Below, piece after piece: positions 9,381 to 22,607 of a stretch of DNA of 64,000 bases. This DNA is from Prunus persica (Eukaryota; Streptophyta; Magnoliopsida; Rosales; Rosaceae). The position numbers and the translations under genes are program-made. The stretch spans positions 3,159,912 to 3,223,911 of the forward strand of contig NC_034013.1 in assembly GCF_000346465.2 (NCBI RefSeq), given 5' to 3'. Every line of letters starts with the position of its first letter. The first letter of the stretch is position 1. The notes under the pieces were generated by a model, which saw only the letters and a program-made list of their open reading frames with translations, was not told where the DNA came from and did no database searches.

Positions 9381-11802
9381 TGACAGGATCCGACCCAAAT
9401 TCCACTTTAGAATCTGTGTCGAACCTTGTGCGTGTACAACACCTAACTGATGTTAAGCATAGATGTGCAAAATACCCTTTTAAACCTAAATCCAAAGATT
9501 TCATCCAAAAAAAACCTAAATCCAAATACTCTTTTAGGGTTCGACAGCTACCAGAAAACTGGCAGTCTCCCCTGAAAAAGGGTCAACCAATAATTTTTAC
9601 CTGCAAACAGAGTCACAAAAAAAGATTTCTCCCAACGTTCAGCGCACACAAGTTAAGTTCACACACAAAATAGTTAATTCGGTTGGCTTCAAGCCTTACA
9701 GGGTTTTAGGACTATATCAGAGCACAACTAATTCAGTTAAGTTTACAACTAGAAACTTAATTACAACAGAGTAAGCGCCTACACAAGAGAGAAGAAGGAA
9801 ATGTAGTAGGTGGTGGAAGGCCCTCAAGTGGTTGTCCGGTACTCGTCTACTGCCTGGGGGGGGCGCAAAACAAAGAAAGTGTGAGTGGACAAAAAATAAA
9901 TGTTAAACATCGTGAGAACATAATAACCCCACCCTTAACATTTTTAGCAAACTAGATTTAGTTCTATGCTATGTTTATCCAAGGAAATAGTATTCATATA
10001 TAAGCATAATATATTAAACAAAGGACAAAACACTGCTTTAAAATAAATAAAAGAATTTCTCAACTGTAGAACTTTCCACCCATATATATCCATGTTATCC
10101 TCGCAGAACGCAGGGGACATAAAGTCGACTTGAGACGCAATCCTCGCAGCATATGGTTCAAGCGTCCCCGAGACTCGTGGCGCATGGTCATACGCACGTA
10201 GACTTATCCAAAGATAACCAAATCGTCCGAAGACAAACCATTTCCTGAAGCAACTGAGATGACATTAGAAAATCTGAAGGCAACCAAAGGATATATAGGT
10301 GGTTTTGAAAACATTTCCAAAACATTTCTCAATTTCAGTTATCAATTCATTCTCAATTTTTCCGAACTAACTCACTTTTCAATAATATTAACAATAATAA
10401 TAATAATCATGATAATAACAATAATAATAACCTTTTCTTAACCAAAACCAAATGTTCGGAAAGTGCACACTGTAATTAATCAATCATAAATAAATTCATA
10501 AAATCATCATAGTAAGAAAAATCATTATAAAATAAATGTCCACTCATTGTGAGTCCAAGCTCGCTTGACCCTTCGAAGGTCCCTCCGATTGTGCAACTGA
10601 AGTCCGAGTAAGAAAGAATACAAATTTTAGCTATAAAAAGTTCTGAAAGTCCCTACAGGTTCAACAAAGTATACTAACTACGTTTGCAAGTTTGGTCCAA
10701 ATCGAGCGGTCAAATCACTCTCGATCGCACGATCGGACAGTCATCATTTTACGTCATCTCTGAATCAATGATTCAGAGTATCCGAGACTCTAATTCTCGA
10801 TCCGTGAGTTCCTACACGATCCTAGAGGTACCTAGATCAACATACTTGGAAATGAAGTAGATCCAACGGTCCGAACATATCGAACACGGATATCGCCTAA
10901 AATACGTAAATCCGTTCGATCGCCAAACGATAACCAAATTCAAATCCAAGCATACTGTCATGCTAGGGACGACATGGTGAATATTTTAGAACCAAATGGG
11001 CCACCCAACCTTGGCCCATGCGCCGCCACACGCGCCAACAGTGCGTGGGTGTCCTAACAAAATTTCGGCGACCGGAAAATTCTCAAAACACCCTGCAATA
11101 CTTATACCAACGTGATCAGGACAACTAGAGGAGCAACTTTTGTTCTTGGGCCATGGCCAAAAAGTGGCCGGAGCTTGCCGGAAAATCCAACCAAAAATGG
11201 GTCAAAACTTAGATCCTAAATCGAGCTTCAAAACTTCATAATTGATCCTAACCAACCCAACCATTAGCTAGATCACGTTGAATAGATGAAAAAGCATACC
11301 TGGATCGACAAAATTAGTGGTCGGAATCTTTGGAAATTACGACAGAAAATACGAGAGAAAATCGAGCTACCACCGTCGCCAGAGATGCTAGTTTCGCCGG
11401 AGAAAGGGAGGGATGCAAAGAGGGAGTCGGGCCAGTTCTTTTGGGACCGGTCTCATGGCCGGAAGTGGCCTGAAGTAGGAGTTGCCGGCCAAACAGAGGC
11501 CAGCTATGCTATTTCGCGAGAGAGAGAGAGAGAAGCTAATTGCTTATTTTAAATCTGACTTTGAAATATTTACGATTGTGCCACTGTATTTCCGTTGACC
11601 GTAACTTCTTCGTTAAAACTCAGATTTGAGGCCACTATATGTCTACGACTTGTATTGACACTCTCTACGCAACGGTGCTACTCAAATCCCAAAAATCCCC
11701 ACGAATCGAAAAATGACTATCGTGACCCTACCCGAGGGCAAAATTGTAACTTCTCAATTTAATAAATTAAATAAATGGTTGAAATTGGGTCGGGGTGTCA
11801 CA
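9381..11802 (-). mobile_element. Solo LTR of a Ty3/gypsy chromovirus-type element, TSD TTCAG
   Basis: On the minus strand this 2,422-bp LTR begins TGTGACACCCCGACCC and ends GGGTCGGATCCTGTCA. TTCAG flanks both sides (9376-9380 and 11803-11807). No internal gag-pol is present, so it is a solo LTR formed by recombination between two LTRs. Its 5' portion matches the LTR at 30190 (TGTAACACCCCGACCC start, CAGTGGCACAATCGTAAATA block, GA/CT-rich leader), so both belong to one family. It sits in the MULE coding region. Confidence 0.9.
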
Positions 11803-13012
11803 TTCAGTCCCACTATGCTTTGTAAATGTTCAAATACTGAAGATTATGAAGATACTGCTCATGGATATGATGGTAGTGAAGAAACTGCTCATGTTGACTT
11901 CATGGATGTTGAGATAGAGGAAGAATTTGGTGAGGTAGAGGAAGAATTTGGTGAAGGCGAGGGAAGCTTCTGTAGCATAGCAAGATGGAGAGGATGAGCA
12001 AGACGGGGAGGATGAGGAGGAAGATGGTGATTTTCATAGATAGTGAGTTTGAGCAAAGTGATGAAGAGGACAACATGAATTTTCATAGGTATGTTGTAAT
12101 TGAAGAGCAAGATGATGAGTATAAAGAACCAGGAGAGGTTGAGACTAATGATTATAATACATCAGACTTAGATAGTTTGCATAGATATAATGAAGATGAA
12201 GATGGCAAGAAGAGAGGTCTTAGGCAACCAAAATTCAAGCAGTACAATAAACAACATGACCTGTTAGATCCAAAATTCCACTTAGGGATGGAGTTTCCTA
12301 ATATGCAGGAATGTATAGAGGTCATTAAGTACTATGTATACAATCTTCTTCTCTCTAGCTCTTTCTTTTCCAATGAGTTGATTCGTCTCTTCAACCGACG
12401 TATGACATGTATAGCACGGTCAGACATTTTGGGGTCCTAATCCTTCCAACCACAAACACTGCCATACTTCTCTTTACAACACACATATAACCTCCTCCCC
12501 AGACTATCATCATACCAGCAAACAATCGTTCCAACCTCAATTCCACAGACAGATATGCACCATATCATCCTCAGTATTAAAAGTGCTCAAACTCGATTCG
12601 GTTGAAGTTGCAAGTATGTTCCTATTTATCCTCTCTTCAAGTGCAGTTTCTTGTCTTGTTCATGAAATTGATGAACATAAGCAGGATGAAAAGGTTAGAA
12701 TGCCTACAAATGAGGTTGGGTTCTGTCATAAAGAGGTGGATTTTGGTGTGAATTGAAAAAGGGAAATTAAGAAATATGAGGGAAAAGGTTTTGAGGATTA
12801 GAAGGACGAGATTACCCTCAAATTGGACGCACATGCCATTCACTGGATGTTTTTTATGGACAATTGGATGGAATTGTGTAAAAGCTAATGACAGGGGAAA
12901 AATTAGTGAGTAAACTTAATATGAGGGCTAGATTGGCTGAAAAAATAATTCAGGGTGCTAAGTTTGACAATTGAAATAGCTCAAAAAGTATTCGACAATT
13001 TACCCTATTATG

Positions 13013-13056
13013 CCTTGATTGCTAATTTAGTCATTCCTATCAAACAAGCCCTAGGT
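13013..13056. mobile_element. Right end of the MITE split by the MULE
   Basis: TATTATGCCTTGATTGC continues the hairpin arm begun near 6890, and TTCCTATCAAACAAGCCCT is the inverse of the MITE start at 6817. Together they close the foldback element around the MULE. Confidence 0.62.
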
Positions 13057-14860
13057 AGTCCAGTTTAAGTCAAAATGAATGTTTTCCTACTCTTAACTAG
13101 GAGTTTGTCACATGCAAGAAAGGTTAACATATCAAATTTTGGAAAAATCTTAAGTGGAAAAATCAAAGTCAACTCAAAAAAGTCAAAGCAACACATCATC
13201 ATATGATGTCATCATCTGCCATTTAACCAAGCGTAGTTATCAAGCAAGTCCATGTAAGCTTCCTAAGAATCCTTGAAAAGTCAAAACCTAATCATAGAAG
13301 GATAAGGAAAAGAAAAGAAAATAAGTCGTCCTTGAGGAAAAAGACTATGTCTAGGTAAACTTTTTAGTTCTTATGTTTTAAGTTTAATTATGTTGTTTTC
13401 TTTGACTATGTCTAGCTAAACTTCTTAGTTAAGGCTAGGAGCATGCCGAAATTGTATTATTTGTGGGTTTTAGATACTAAGTTATTAAATTCCAAGTTTG
13501 ATTGATGAATTCTTAATTTTTGCTTTAGTTAGTACTAGTTGTTGAATTCTTTTGATTGGCCACCATTATTGTTTTGCATCTAGTGTATTCGATGTGTTGT
13601 GTGCAATGGTACCAATAAGTTGCATGCTTCAATTAGCTTTTTGAGATTGAGGATTGTAAATGTATACAAGTCTAGACCGAGATATTGACGTTTGTACGAA
13701 TTCTTCATTTTCATTTATTTTAATGAGTTTCTAGTGTTTAATTTATGCTTCACCATAAGTAAATTGCATCTATAAATATTTGATTTTATGCTAGTCCAAG
13801 GATAGAAATCATACTCTAGAAAAACTTGGCATAAGTGTTGGACCAAAGGCTTAAGGAATCTTCATCAATTAACTTGTGAATTTGTTAGCTTGCATCTAAG
13901 AACTTGGATAAGAGAATTAGTGGTTGATTATGATGCCTTCATAATCAATTTAAAATCCTAGCTTGTTTGATGGTTTGTTTTGTTTCAGTCGATTTAAATT
14001 AGGTTGCACCCTCCATATTTACTTGCTTAATTGTCAAATGTTTGCTTTCTTGTTTGTTAGTTTAGTTGAGTCTTCAATTGAAAATCCATAAAAGAATCTT
14101 AAGTTGAACCAGGTTAAAGAAACTAAAATCAATAACTAATTTCCGCAAGAACAATACTCGTATTTGCATAACATTATACTATAAACGGATTCATGCACTT
14201 CCGAGTTTGAATTCGAATTAAATTAATCTATTATCCCGAGTAGTTTAAACACATATGAGTAGTTATTGTAATAAGTTGTATAATGTTTGCTACCTCACTA
14301 TTTAACTAAGTTTGTTCCATTGTCTGCAGAAATACTTCAATATCCGGAGTGTTTAGGCCCTTATTCCTATAGCACACATCACACTGCACAAATGCATGTC
14401 CTGTGTTCTAAGGACAAGGGTAACCAGCCAAAGATGGGCAAGTCCCTCTCCATTTTCTGACATTGGTTGTAGTTAAAGGAGCTGCTTAGCTTGTTTTCCC
14501 TTCTTTTTTTCCATTTTTTATATAAAAATTATGATGTGTTTTGTTCATTGCGAGAAGTTTCCAATGAAGGTGTCTTAATTTTCTTTCGGGGATTTTATCA
14601 CTTTCAAACTTTCAAATTATTCAATGTAATCCTTAATCTTTTCGTCTCTCATCAGTGTGATCCTTAATCTATGGCACAAGCACCAGATCAAAGCACCAAT
14701 ACTGAACTTCTTCAAATTATACCGATTCTCCTGAGCAAAAATTAAAATTAAAAATTATACCGATTCTCAGTTTTTCTCTCTTTCCAAGACAAGAAAAATT
14801 CACCACAAGCGAAAAAATGACCAAACTGAGCAATGAACAAGTCAAAGTTGGGGAGGCAAA
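13057..14860. other. Gene-free stretch, possible LTR-retrotransposon relic
   Basis: There is no supported ORF. The block GACTATGTCTAGCTAAAC (also as GACTATGTCTAGGTAAAC at 13345) with following GTTAAGGCTAGGAG-like text resembles degraded LTR/leader sequence of plant retrotransposons. I cannot define ends or a coding region. The rest is AT-rich and unassigned. Confidence 0.35.
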
Positions 14861-15266
14861 TCCTAGCACTTGTAATTAGAAGCTAGGCCGACTCGACTGA
14901 TTAAGGAGTCAAATATAATCAATGAATGAAATTTATCCAGGAAACTATGATCCAACATTAAATAGCGCCCATCAAAAGTGAATGCAACATGTGGGAGCCA
15001 GATAAAAAATAAGCAAAACTTTCTCAACTGTAGTAATATATTTAATTTGACAAGCCAATGAGTGCAATGCAAGCATCCGTGACTAACAAAATTGACCATC
15101 ATATAAGAAAAGGCAATCTGACACTCTTATTCGATCAAAATACATGACACTCATATCAATCAATCTCCTCCGAGGGGGGCCGGATGAATCTTACTCCCTA
15201 CTTCAATGTTGAAAATACAGGTTCCTGTACTGCCTTTTTGATAAAAAACTTGCTACATCAAAACAC

Positions 15267-18200
15267 TCACATAAAATCATAGTCATCGAGCGGATCATAG
15301 CCATCAACAGCTATATCATCATCCGGCTTATCAACTAGTAGCTGCTTTTTCTTCGCACCTGCAAACAAGGAAATCAAGTAACAAACACCGGTGAGAAGTT
15401 ATATCTGTAGTCTGGCACTGTCATAATCGGTAGATCTACATAACTATAGAAAATAACACTTGAAATCAGACGCATTCAACTCTGATTACACAAATCTTTA
15501 GCTGTTTTCATTCTTTGGTGACACCTACACCCAAAAGCCAAAATTCAACCTGCAAAGCCTGACAGCTGCTTTGACCAATACCATTCACATAAGTTTATGC
15601 ACTCTACACGATTAGGCATTTTCCAACTCGTTACTTTCTGAGTTCCACAATACTAAGAGGCTCTGGCTGATGCTTCTCAAAACAAAACCCAAAAGTGTAT
15701 TTCAGTTCTCTTCTTTCTTTTCTTTTTTCCTCAACATGCAGGACATTCTTCAAAATTATTTTAAAACATTCAAACATCAACACTTGATTTTCCTTTAAGT
15801 TCCAATATACTCGTATTCTTTTTCCTTTATAGAATCAAATATCATAAATAAAACTGAAATGAAGCATGACAAATTCTGTTCTTAAAAACGAATGAAGTAG
15901 GCTAAAGATGCGCACCTGTCTTCTTTTTACCAGCATTTGCTTCCTTCTCTGCTTTTATCTTCTCATTTGCAATTGCCGTAATAGAAGATGCAACATCTTT
16001 TGCATCTGCTCCTTTTAAAGAAGTCATTGACAGTCTCATTACTGCCTTCAGAAGACCAATATAATGGAAACTTTTCTGTAATGAAATTAAAAAGGAAAAA
16101 GCATAAAATCTCCATAAACAAGTTCGAGAATTATTCAACCTTTATTCAAAAGGGAAGCACAAATAACACACCTCAAATGGACGAAGTTTATGCGAAATAA
16201 GTTCTGCATATTCCAGGAAGTCACTTTCAGATTTGGGAATGAAATTATCAATGGTTTTGTCATCACCTCTACTAGAAAACAGTTCCTTGGTGGACTTGTA
16301 GTCTGCTTCTTCCACCAGCCTGTGACAGAGAAAAGCTTCAGTCAGAACCGACAGAGACCAAATCTAACCAAGTATTTAATATTATAAAGCTTTCGTGTAC
16401 TAGGTTTAGGCTTTTGGTGTATTCAACATGTAATTGTTCGTTCGCTGGTAACAAATAATGTTTTCACTGATAAATTATTGACAAATTTTGAACCACCTGG
16501 TTCCACATCCAACGCATACAGTACAAATGAAAATTCAGGAAAAAGAAAATCCAATAGAGGCCAGATCACAGAACACAGCCTATGGTGGACAGATGAATGA
16601 ACCTTTTAAAGACAACATAGGCACTATACAGAAAGGGTGCCCAAACTAATGATTCTATCACATAGGCACTATTACTATCAACATATCAAAACAATGAATT
16701 AGAAAAACAGAAGAAACAAATTTGCATAACTTTGTAAACAAAATTTGGCCTAGTCAATAAATGGGCCTCACCATCATTTAGTAAGGCTTAATGACGAGTC
16801 CAGATCCTCTGTTCCTAAAATATCAGTACCTCTCTCTGTCCCTTGCCTAATATTTCGATGCCTGTCCGCTAACTTAGCTGCCCTCTAACTCTCTATCATT
16901 GGACTTCTTAATAACATACTTCATGTTGACTGGGCTACCAAGCATCCTTCTGAATATGGTTACAGAAGAACACTTTCTTACCATTATAAGCCAATAGTTG
17001 AACCAAGTATCTATTTAAATTAAGTTCCGACATTCAGCATGAACAAATCAAAGTTCTGAAGTGATTACACAACATAGCCTGTACTTCCACTCGAGATTCC
17101 TATCAAACACAAGTGCTTCAGGCGGGCAGGCATTCCTCTAAAAGGCAGAACCTCCCAAAAAGCATAAGCCTTTTTCATGAAGCGATTACATTGTCCCTTC
17201 AAGGCGTGAATTTTGAGCTAATTCCTCAGAGACCTACGGCTTTTAGGAGTTCATTTTATTTTATTTTTAAATTTCCCCATAACAAACAATGTGATTTGTG
17301 TGGGACTTTAAACAGATTAAAAAATAAAAGTTAAAAGAACCAGTATATCCCTTTCTTCCTCCTAAGCGTAGCTACAGACTGGGCTAGCCACACCTCAGAG
17401 GATTGCTGGTCTTAAAGCAAGCATTTCCCAATTCCATAGAGCATCAACCTAAATTATAGGTCAGCTCAAATGAACTGAACTTAAGCATGAGCCGGGGGAG
17501 CTCTGAATATGACTTGTCAGTTTATATGACCAGCGATCCTCTGAGATGATTTAGGTATGCATTGCATGCTACTCTCGGTAAAACAGAAACTCCCATTTCT
17601 AGAACACATATTACCTCGATATTTAAAAATATGTAACAACAGAGAGAATAACAGAGATTAATTGTTCACTCTCACCTTTGTTGGCGAAGTTTCTCAGCAA
17701 TGGGATCTAGTGGCTCTTGTTCTACTTCAACAGTTTTTCCTTTCTTTTCAGTAGCTTTTGTTGCAGGTTTCTTGGGAGCCTTTTCAGCAGCTGGCTTTGT
17801 TGCAGGTTCCTGGCCACCATCAAAATAACAAATTATTAAGGATAATCATTATTATAAAGGACAAACAGATTTTTCAAAAGATGAAAAACAAAATGCAATC
17901 AATATGATGATGCATGCTGAGCATTACTCCAACCTGATTGGTCAAATCCCTCCAACTTAATGACTGCACATCAGCCTGCTCGCTATAGTTTGTGGACAGA
18001 TTCAAAATATGCTCACAACAATGTGCATACCAAGTAAGTATTTCAAAATTTGTTTTATAAAGACAAATATCGAAAAACAATTCTTTTATATCATTTTAAT
18101 TTTGCGCCAACTAAAAAAAGGATAACGAATAATTCCAATTCTTCTGTGATGGGAGATACAATGCGATACACTTCCACAAGTGATTTCTAGCTTTGTTTGC

Positions 18201-19730
18201 ATCCATGGTATTGCACCTATTACTTTGTTCGATAGAAACTCTATTTAAATCAGAAAAACAACAGATAAGCTTGGCATTACCAATTTGAGAAATGGAATCA
18301 CTGATCAGTGCTCAGTGCTCAAAGTCAATAGTTCCATTCCAGTCAACACACGGAAAACAAAAACACTTCGTATCATCTTGACCAGTTACAAATTTCATTT
18401 ACCCTTCTAGTATTGCTGCCTCTCTCTAAGTAAAGGTAAAGTCTCTCCTTCAGCTAGAATGTACATTTAACTAACTGGAGTACCAAGCAAAGCTGTTCTC
18501 CTGACCATATAACATGATGTTCCAAATCTTATTCATCTAATAGACTAGATATGACCACTAGATATGACCTAAACCTAACATGATTGTTTGTCTTATTCAT
18601 ATACCTGCATTATTTAAATCGTGAAATCTCGTCATACCAAACCGCTACATATGACCTAAATTAGTCAATCTCAATTTCATTAGTAAAGGGGAAATAAATC
18701 CAAATGTTGAAATGTATGAAATCATTGCATAAAGGAGGTCGACCTCTTTCTGTACGACAATAGTGTTAAACCCTTTGCTTAAAACTAGTTATCTCTATTT
18801 TCAATTGAGGGCGGCAAGGAAGAGAAATAACGAGCAATGACTAGACAACATAGACAAACACAATACAAAGTGACATTATATGGTTTGCGACCAGTCAAGG
18901 GCATCCAGCAGAAATCACGTTCTTGATATTGTTCTTTTTCTTCGTTAATTCTTTCTTAACCAACACTCTTTAATATTCAAAAATACGGGACCCATATAAT
19001 CTCAAGTTTCAATTCTGATGTTTTTCCATAAAATCACCACTTATATACATTTATATTGATGCAATATCCATATTGAAGGTCTCACATCAAAAGACAAACA
19101 ATCATGCTGCCTATTTTCCCCAGCAGATTAGCTAGTTTCCTCAACCAAGAAATATTAACCATCAGTCAATGATTGGGCTTTTGAATGATAAACAGGAAAA
19201 ATAAAACCATTTCAGAAACTGAACAAAATAATAAGATCTTAACGATGCTATCAATTATACCAGAGGAGCAGGTTCATCAAAATCCTCCCATGAGTCCTTA
19301 ATATCATTTTCATCCACATCTTCGTCGTCCCATTTACGTATCGGTTGGTCATTAGAAAGAAGAGCTGGAATTTTCTCATCCTCTGAAGCAGGAAAAAAAA
19401 GAAAGCCAGCTTTATAAACAAAATAACACTCCAGTTGAATAAATAGTAAATGGAATTTTGCTTCAAAGTTTAAGAAAAAGAACAACTCTCGGCAAATTTC
19501 ATCAGGAAAACTTACGGTAAATACCAAACTTAATAATTAAATAACAAAAAAACTTACCACAATTATAATATTATAAAATAAAAACAAAAAATATATATAT
19601 AGATAAATTAAAGGAATAAAAAAAACCTCACATGCACATGGTAAATTTAAACAGAGCAAGCAGTATTACATAGAATTTGGCACACATAAATAAGATACAC
19701 AAAGCAAGCAGTATTACCCCAGTCCTCCAT
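15267..19730 (-). CDS. EIF3J: Eukaryotic translation initiation factor 3 subunit J
   Basis: eIF3j is the loosely bound eIF3 subunit that helps place eIF3 and initiator complexes on the 40S subunit. Six coding exons on the minus strand join cleanly: 19718-19730, 19261-19382, 17676-17809, 16172-16319, 15916-16075 and 15267-15358, all with GT-AG junctions. They total 669 nt, 222 aa, the usual plant length. The N-terminus is acidic (MEDWE, WDDEDVDENDIKDSWEDFDE), as in the family. The Lys/Ala-rich linker precedes EPLDPIAEKLRQQRLVEEAD, the most conserved eIF3j segment. The helical middle ends in GKKKTGAKKKQ and the C-terminus is DPLDDYDFM, the family's hallmark ending. No frame damage is seen. A noncoding first exon and a 5' UTR intron lie upstream (19788-20101). 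Confidence 0.93.
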
Positions 19731-19787
19731 CTAATTTTGCAATTCTTATATCAATTTACGGATTTTCTGACGAAACAAAGAATTATC

Positions 19788-20101
19788 CTGCACATCAAGA
19801 CATGTCAACATCCATCATCAGACATCAGAAACAATTGATAAATTAAAAACAATTGAATAAAAACCCCAAACGGATTTTAGGGGTTTTGCTGAAACCGTCA
19901 ATGATTTTAGGGTTTAGTAGGGCTAATCCAGAAACAAAATTGAAAATTTCTGAGCAAAATTTAATTAAAAGGAATAAACTATGAGCAAAGCCAGAGGGGA
20001 TTGATTAGGCTTACAGAGTGAAGATCATAACTACTCAAAACAGATGAGAAAGGCGAAGTAAAAGTAGGAGAATACTCGATCTGGATGAAAGGGAATTTTA
20101 C
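19788..20101 (-). other. 5' UTR intron of EIF3J
   Basis: The donor TTTTAG|GTAAAATT (exon end 20102) and acceptor GTGCAG|GATAATTC (exon start 19787) bracket a 314-bp intron. The noncoding first exon would run from about 20230 to 20102 and includes the GA-rich tract. Splice sites are read from sequence; the transcription start is inferred. Confidence 0.6.
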
Positions 20102-20164
20102 CTAAAATACGCAATTGATCGGAGCTGAAGAGACCCCTCTACGGCTCTTTCTCTGAAACCCTAA

Positions 20165-20165
<1 letters not shown>

Positions 20166-20219
<54 letters not shown>
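20166..20219. repeat. (CT)n microsatellite in the EIF3J leader
   Basis: About 54 bp of CT (GA on the gene's strand), interrupted once, sits in the presumed first exon or core promoter. Similar CT/GA tracts lie near the starts of the hydrolase, CSLD and other transcripts here. Confidence 0.9.
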
Positions 20220-20221
<2 letters not shown>

Positions 20222-20427
20222 CAGCAATCTTCGTCTGCTGACAGTGTGCCCGAATCACTCAACGACAATTAAACAAAGGCCCGGGAACGTTTCCTTATAC
20301 CCTTATCTTTAATCGTTCTCGATGGGTCGTTTCGTTTGGGTTTTTGGTCAAAATTGGCTCTTTTCGGTTCCGGTTGAGAGATTGGGCTCTAAATGCACGA
20401 GCAATATAGAATTTTGTAGGTTGAGTT

Positions 20428-20712
20428 AGGGTCCGTTTGGGAGTGCTTTTGGAACAGTTAAAAACATTTTCTGACAATTAAAAGTAACTCTGATAGTGTT
20501 TGGTAAAAAAGTTTAGAAGCGTTTTTGGGTCATAGAAGTGTTTTCTGGAGAAGCACCTGTCATGTGCTTCTTTAGGAAGCACTCCCAAGTGTTTTTCCAA
20601 AAAGTACTTCGATTTCTTATGAAAATTTCAACGTCTTTATAAGAAAAGCGCTTTTGGCAGAAGCGCTTATAAGTACAAGTGCTTCTTAGAAAAGCAGTCT
20701 CAAACGAGCCCT
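20428..20712. mobile_element. hAT-like MITE
   Basis: AGGGTCCGTTTGGGAGTGC at the left and its near inverse at the right (AAAAGCAGTCTCAAACGAGCCCT) form ~23-bp TIRs with four mismatches. The ~285-bp body repeats AGAAGCGCTT-like motifs in both orientations. The 8 bp on either side do not match, so the target duplication has decayed or the ends are a few bases off. Confidence 0.7.
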
Positions 20713-20739
20713 TACTTACATTAAGGCGCTCAGTTTAGG

Positions 20740-21029
20740 TGAGAACATCTATATAAGAAAGAATTTGTTGCGAAAGCCAATTATTCACAATTTAGAATAT
20801 TTCTTCATAATACATAATTTCCCTTATCACAGCCATATCTGCATCCAATAATTTTGGGATTTGATTCCCTTCTATTTGTTGATTGTAACTCTGTATATTG
20901 AGGGGCTCAAATATGAGCAGCCTATGAATAATACATCTCGCTCTCTTCCTCCCGTGGATGTAGGCTTCGTGCCGAACCACGTTAAACTCATTGTGTGAGT
21001 GATGCTTATGATTTCTACTTCTTTCTACA
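20740..21029 (+). mobile_element. 5' LTR (partial) of a Ty1/copia relic
   Basis: AT-rich sequence ending TTTCTACA is followed immediately by a primer-binding site and gag. The left boundary is not defined. Inside are TATA-like and polyadenylation-like signals and a CTCTCTTCCTCCCGTGG block common before copia LTR ends. Confidence 0.5.
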
Positions 21030-21045
21030 TGGCATCAGAGCTGGT
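21030..21045 (+). other. Primer-binding site of the copia relic
   Basis: TGGCATCAGAGCTGGT matches the plant initiator-Met tRNA primer site TGGTATCAGAGC with one change. It sits between the LTR end and gag. Confidence 0.75.
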
Positions 21046-21308
21046 TTCTTGATATGTTCACTTCATTAGTGTTTCATTCTCTGTTTTCATATTGATTCAT
21101 TTGTGCAACTGCTTCAATAGGAAGACCGTCACCGTTTCTGTCTTGTTCTTTGAAGTTTGAATTCATTTTGTGGAGTTAGTTTTGGTTTTTACTTTTTTGG
21201 TGACGTACCAACTTGGCACTTTTGGTGTCTCTTTAACCATATCAAATTTTCGATGAGATATATATATTTCAAATATTTCTCATAGATGCAACATACTCTA
21301 ATCCCATT

Positions 21309-22607
21309 ATGAAACTATCTTCAATTCTCTTGAATGGATTGAACTATGTTGCTTGGTCAAGGGCTGTTACATTATCTCTTGGTGGCAAAGCTAAACTTGG
21401 TCATATTAATGGTAAAGCGAAACAACCTAAATCTAATGATCCCAAATTTGATGATTGGGAAGCCACTAATCGATTATGTCATGGCTTATAAACTCTATGG
21501 AGCCTGAAATTGTAGAGATATTTACTTTCTCTGAGTCAGCTAAGAAGCCATGAGATTCTGTAAAACTATTATATGGTTACCAAAATAATATTGCTCAAGT
21601 ATATGAATTGCAGAGAGCTATTGCGGATGAAAAGCAAAAGGAAACTTCTTTTGCAGTTCATCTTGGAAATCTGAAGCGAATGTGGAATGAATTAGCGATT
21701 TATCGCCTAACAACTATTGACCTTAAAATCCTACAACAGCGGGCTGAAGAGGATAAATTGTTCGAATTACTTGCCAACTTGAAACCTGAATATAAGCAAC
21801 TAAGGAGTCAAATCTTGATGTGTCCTACTATACCTTCTTTAAACAATGTTTGCATTACAATCCAACGAGAGGAGACTCGAAAAAAGGTTATGAATTCAGA
21901 AGTTGTTCCCTAGGAATCAAGTGCCTTAGTTGCTGATTAAAAAAAAAATTAATAGTCGACCATCTAATCACAACAAAGAGCCTATGTATGAAAGAAAAGG
22001 TAAGGGCCGAAAGTGTGACCATTGTGGTGACAAAGGTCATAAGACTATTGTTGGATTCTACATCCACATTTGAAACCCAAGAGAGATCCAAGAGCACTTG
22101 CTATGAATTCCAACAATGAAACTTCCGAATTGATTGGGGTGTTAACACAAATCCTTCAAAAATATACTGAGGTACCTTCCACCTTATATGATCCCTCCAC
22201 GTCTTCAGCTCATCATACCACATGTAACCTTACTACTCCTCATTCTTTAATGTCTAATGATTGCACTTGGATTATGGACTCTGGAGCAACTGACAACATG
22301 ACCAATAATCCAAATTGTTTGAAAAATCTCAATTCCAATGACAAAAAACAATTTATTTCAATGTCTAATGGAGCATCAGTCCCTATTCGAGGCTATGGAG
22401 AAATAAAATTTATGCTTGATAGACAAGAATCCAAAGCTCTTTATATTCCTGAATTTCCATCTAATTTATTATCTGTTGGAAAGCTCACTAATGCCCTTAA
22501 TATGTTATTTTTTCTCCTAACTCTGGGTCGATTCAGGACCGAGCCATGGGGAGGACGATTGGTGAGGGCAATTTTTCTCATGGTCTCTATTTTTTCCATC
22601 CATCTCA
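21309..22607 (+). pseudogene. Ty1/copia gag and protease, decayed
   Basis: The frame starts MKLSSILLNGLNYVAWSRAV, a copia Gag N-terminus. It continues after a frame break through AVHLGNLKRMWNEL and ELLANLKPEYKQLRSQIL to a CCHC knuckle (CDHCGDKGHKT, about 22015-22050) that is frameshifted before its last Cys. The aspartic protease follows with the active-site DSGA in TWIMDSGATDNMT (near 22285) and YIPEFPSNLLSVGKL. Stops at 21489 and 21911 and frameshifts inactivate it. The sequence is cut at 22608 by the CACTA end. The pol remainder at 28776-30101 may be its far side. Confidence 0.85.

Larger units (their letters stand above)
7834..12345 (+). pseudogene. MULE (MuDR-type) transposase N-terminal part, split by two insertions
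   Basis: Three blocks join when the younger insertions and one target copy each are removed: 7834-7998, 9233-9380 and 11808-12345. Block 1 encodes the plant MULE N-terminal module (FTLKVHHKGYFVDG, IAQWVDLQDANEVSMLDL). Block 2 gives KTIEWVEIKAVKDYFEAG. Block 3 has a very acidic linker (repeated EEEFGEVEEEFGEGEG), then QPKFKQYNKQHDLLDP and the start of the MuDR DNA-binding domain (FHLGMEFPNMQECIEVIKYY). The sequence degenerates before the catalytic DDE and zinc-finger regions, which are absent. The acidic block has frameshifts near 11985. Confidence 0.72.
7066..13012 (+). mobile_element. Mutator-like element (MULE) relic with long terminal inverted repeats
   Basis: The first ~265 bp (7066-7330), starting GGGGTAAATACCGAATACCC, is repeated in inverted orientation at about 12735-13012. 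The shared text includes the GTAAAT tip, TTAGCACCCTAACTTAA-like blocks, CAATTCCATCCAA and the CCTTCTAATCCTCA block. Long TIRs of this size are typical of MULEs, and MuDR-type coding sequence on the plus strand supports the call. Younger insertions at 7999-9232 and 9381-11802 inflate the element. The original is about 2.3 kb and lacks the catalytic domain. I could not identify a clean 9-bp target duplication. Confidence 0.75.

Noticed and set aside
11985..12440. Acidic 151-aa ORF as a possible novel gene
   Set aside because: Its C-terminal part is the MuDR DNA-binding domain start and it joins upstream MULE blocks, so it is a transposase fragment.
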